From: Bacteroidota bacterium | GTDB taxonomy: Bacteria > Bacteroidota > Bacteroidia > Chitinophagales > Chitinophagaceae | Reading direction: 5' to 3' | Assembly (NCBI GenBank): GCA_018266775.1 | Contig: JAFDZS010000021.1 | Coordinates: forward strand, 32,049 to 96,048 | DNA: 64,000 nt | Shown: positions 63,424 through 64,000 of the stretch, one piece after another | Position numbering within the stretch: position 1 is the stretch's first letter | How the letters are laid out: each line of letters starts with the position of its first letter | Translations under genes and position numbers: made by a program | The notes under the pieces: model-generated | Told to the model about the DNA's origin: nothing | Seen by the model: only the letters and a program-made list of their open reading frames with translations | Databases searched by the model: none

Positions 63424-63885
63424 ATGAAATTCGCCAATATATCTTCTGTAGAAGAAATCAGTAAAAAACATGCACAAATAAAAAACGCCAATACTGTTCA
63501 TAAAGGTAAACTTACTGCACTGGATAAAGCGGCAATATGGATCACCGATCATGTAGGCAGTATGGGTTTCTTTATGATTATCTTTTGCTGGACGGCCGTC
63601 TGGTTATCATGGAATACGCTGGCGCCGGCAATCTGGCGTTTTGATCCTTATCCCGCTTTTGTTTTATGGTTGTTCATCTCCAACATGATCCAGATTTTTT
63701 TAATGCCCCTTATCATGATCGGGCAAAACCTTCAGTCACGCCATGCCGAGATACGGTCCGAACAGGATTTTGCAGTGAACAAAAAAGCAGAGGCAGAAGC
63801 GGAAGCCATACTAAAACACCTCGAAAATCAAAACGACCTCATTATACAAATATTGACAAAGCTTGAACAGATGCAGGGGAAGTAG
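63424..63885 (+). CDS. DUF1003 family membrane protein
   Basis: 153 residues with two membrane helices (about 38-60, GSMGFFMIIFCWTAVWLSWN; about 73-95, AFVLWLFISNMIQIFLMPLI) and a C-terminal coiled coil (about 100-153: RHAEIRSEQDFAVNKKAEAE). The TLAPAIWRFDPYPAFVLWLF string between the helices is the DUF1003 signature. The family is widespread, with no agreed function. The helical tail is probably cytoplasmic. Downstream is a short repeat-like, AT-rich end of the window. Confidence 0.88.
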   Translation: MKFANISSVEEISKKHAQIKNANTVHKGKLTALDKAAIWITDHVGSMGFFMIIFCWTAVWLSWNTLAPAIWRFDPYPAFVLWLFISNMIQIFLMPLIMIGQNLQSRHAEIRSEQDFAVNKKAEAEAEAILKHLENQNDLIIQILTKLEQMQGK

Positions 63886-63890
63886 ATAGA

Positions 63891-64000
63891 ACACTGATGA
63901 CGCTGATTGGAATGATGAACACTTATTTTTTGGTGCCTTTGTGGTTGGAGTGAGTATATAAGTAAATAAAGTATATAAGTATATAAAGTGTTGAAGTGTT
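63891..64000. repeat. Intergenic repeat at the window end
   Basis: 63891-63930 (ACACTGATGACGCTGATTGG...) resembles 4785-4820. 63953-63993 holds AGTATATAAGTA-like direct repeats. No gene is seen; the sequence is cut by the window edge. Confidence 0.5.

Noticed and set aside
1..64000. tRNA, rRNA, integrase or transposase genes
   Set aside because: None could be recognised by eye in intergenic sequence or in the translations.

Overview
The window looks like a chromosome segment of a Bacteroidota bacterium, most likely a member of the Chitinophagaceae (Ferruginibacter/Sediminibacterium-like). The grounds are family content and signals, not a database match. It carries families largely typical of that phylum: DUF2147, DUF2911, DUF6526, HU-CCDC81, DUF2723, DUF4295 next to bL28/bL33, reg_prop/Y_Y_Y/LytS-type kinases, and M56 proteins with carboxypeptidase-regulatory domains. 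Several starts lack a Shine-Dalgarno sequence, and several genes have TAnnTTTG-like -7 boxes. No rRNA, tRNA, integrase, transposase, phage or cas gene was recognised. Most of the window is ordinary housekeeping and envelope sequence.

Layout. 1-8.2 kb: the end of an AsmA-family gene, a sterol-desaturase-like hydroxylase, small secreted DUF proteins, a PH/SHOCT membrane protein, a 545-bp array of palindromes, an M13 peptidase and TrmH. 8.3-15.2 kb: an S9 peptidase, an unusual lipoprotein resembling the periplasmic part of SecD, and a BlaI/M56 sensor pair behind a double operator. 15.2-25.7 kb: a FUSC membrane protein, an ECF sigma/anti-sigma pair, an orphan 2-oxoacid dehydrogenase E2, CinA, a frameshifted Uma2 gene, a PBP4-type peptidase and DUF6526. 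25.7-36.7 kb: a thioesterase, DoxX, a TPR plus outer-membrane barrel operon, a GroES-like protein, HU-CCDC81/LspA/methyltransferase, a candidate small RNA, glutaminyl cyclase and a saccharopine-dehydrogenase-like protein. 36.9-45.3 kb: a tandem pair of two-component sensor paralogues, one of which lacks the phospho-accepting histidine, then GNAT and PolX. 45.5-51 kb: a 42-residue Lys/Ala/Pro histone-like protein, L27/L21, PlsC, PriA and MurB. 51-64 kb: an AAA/VWA pair interrupted by a GxxExxY gene bounded by inverted repeats, DUF2723, EamA, a beta-helix protein, the L28-L33-DUF4295 cluster, FtsY and DUF1003.

Working groups. Signal transduction: BlaI/M56, sigma/RskA and the kinase pair. Envelope building: AsmA, LspA, PBP4-like, MurB, PlsC, FtsY, and the TPR/barrel pair. 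Translation: L21, L27, L28, L33, DUF4295 and TrmH.

Most worth a second look: the palindrome family (array at 4888-5432, solitary copies at 4044 and 31546), the kinase/pseudokinase pair, the SecD-like lipoprotein, the inverted repeats around the GxxExxY gene, PolX with a degraded polymerase active site, and the structured intergenic region at 34.5 kb. Nothing here amounts to a clearly new defence or mobile system.
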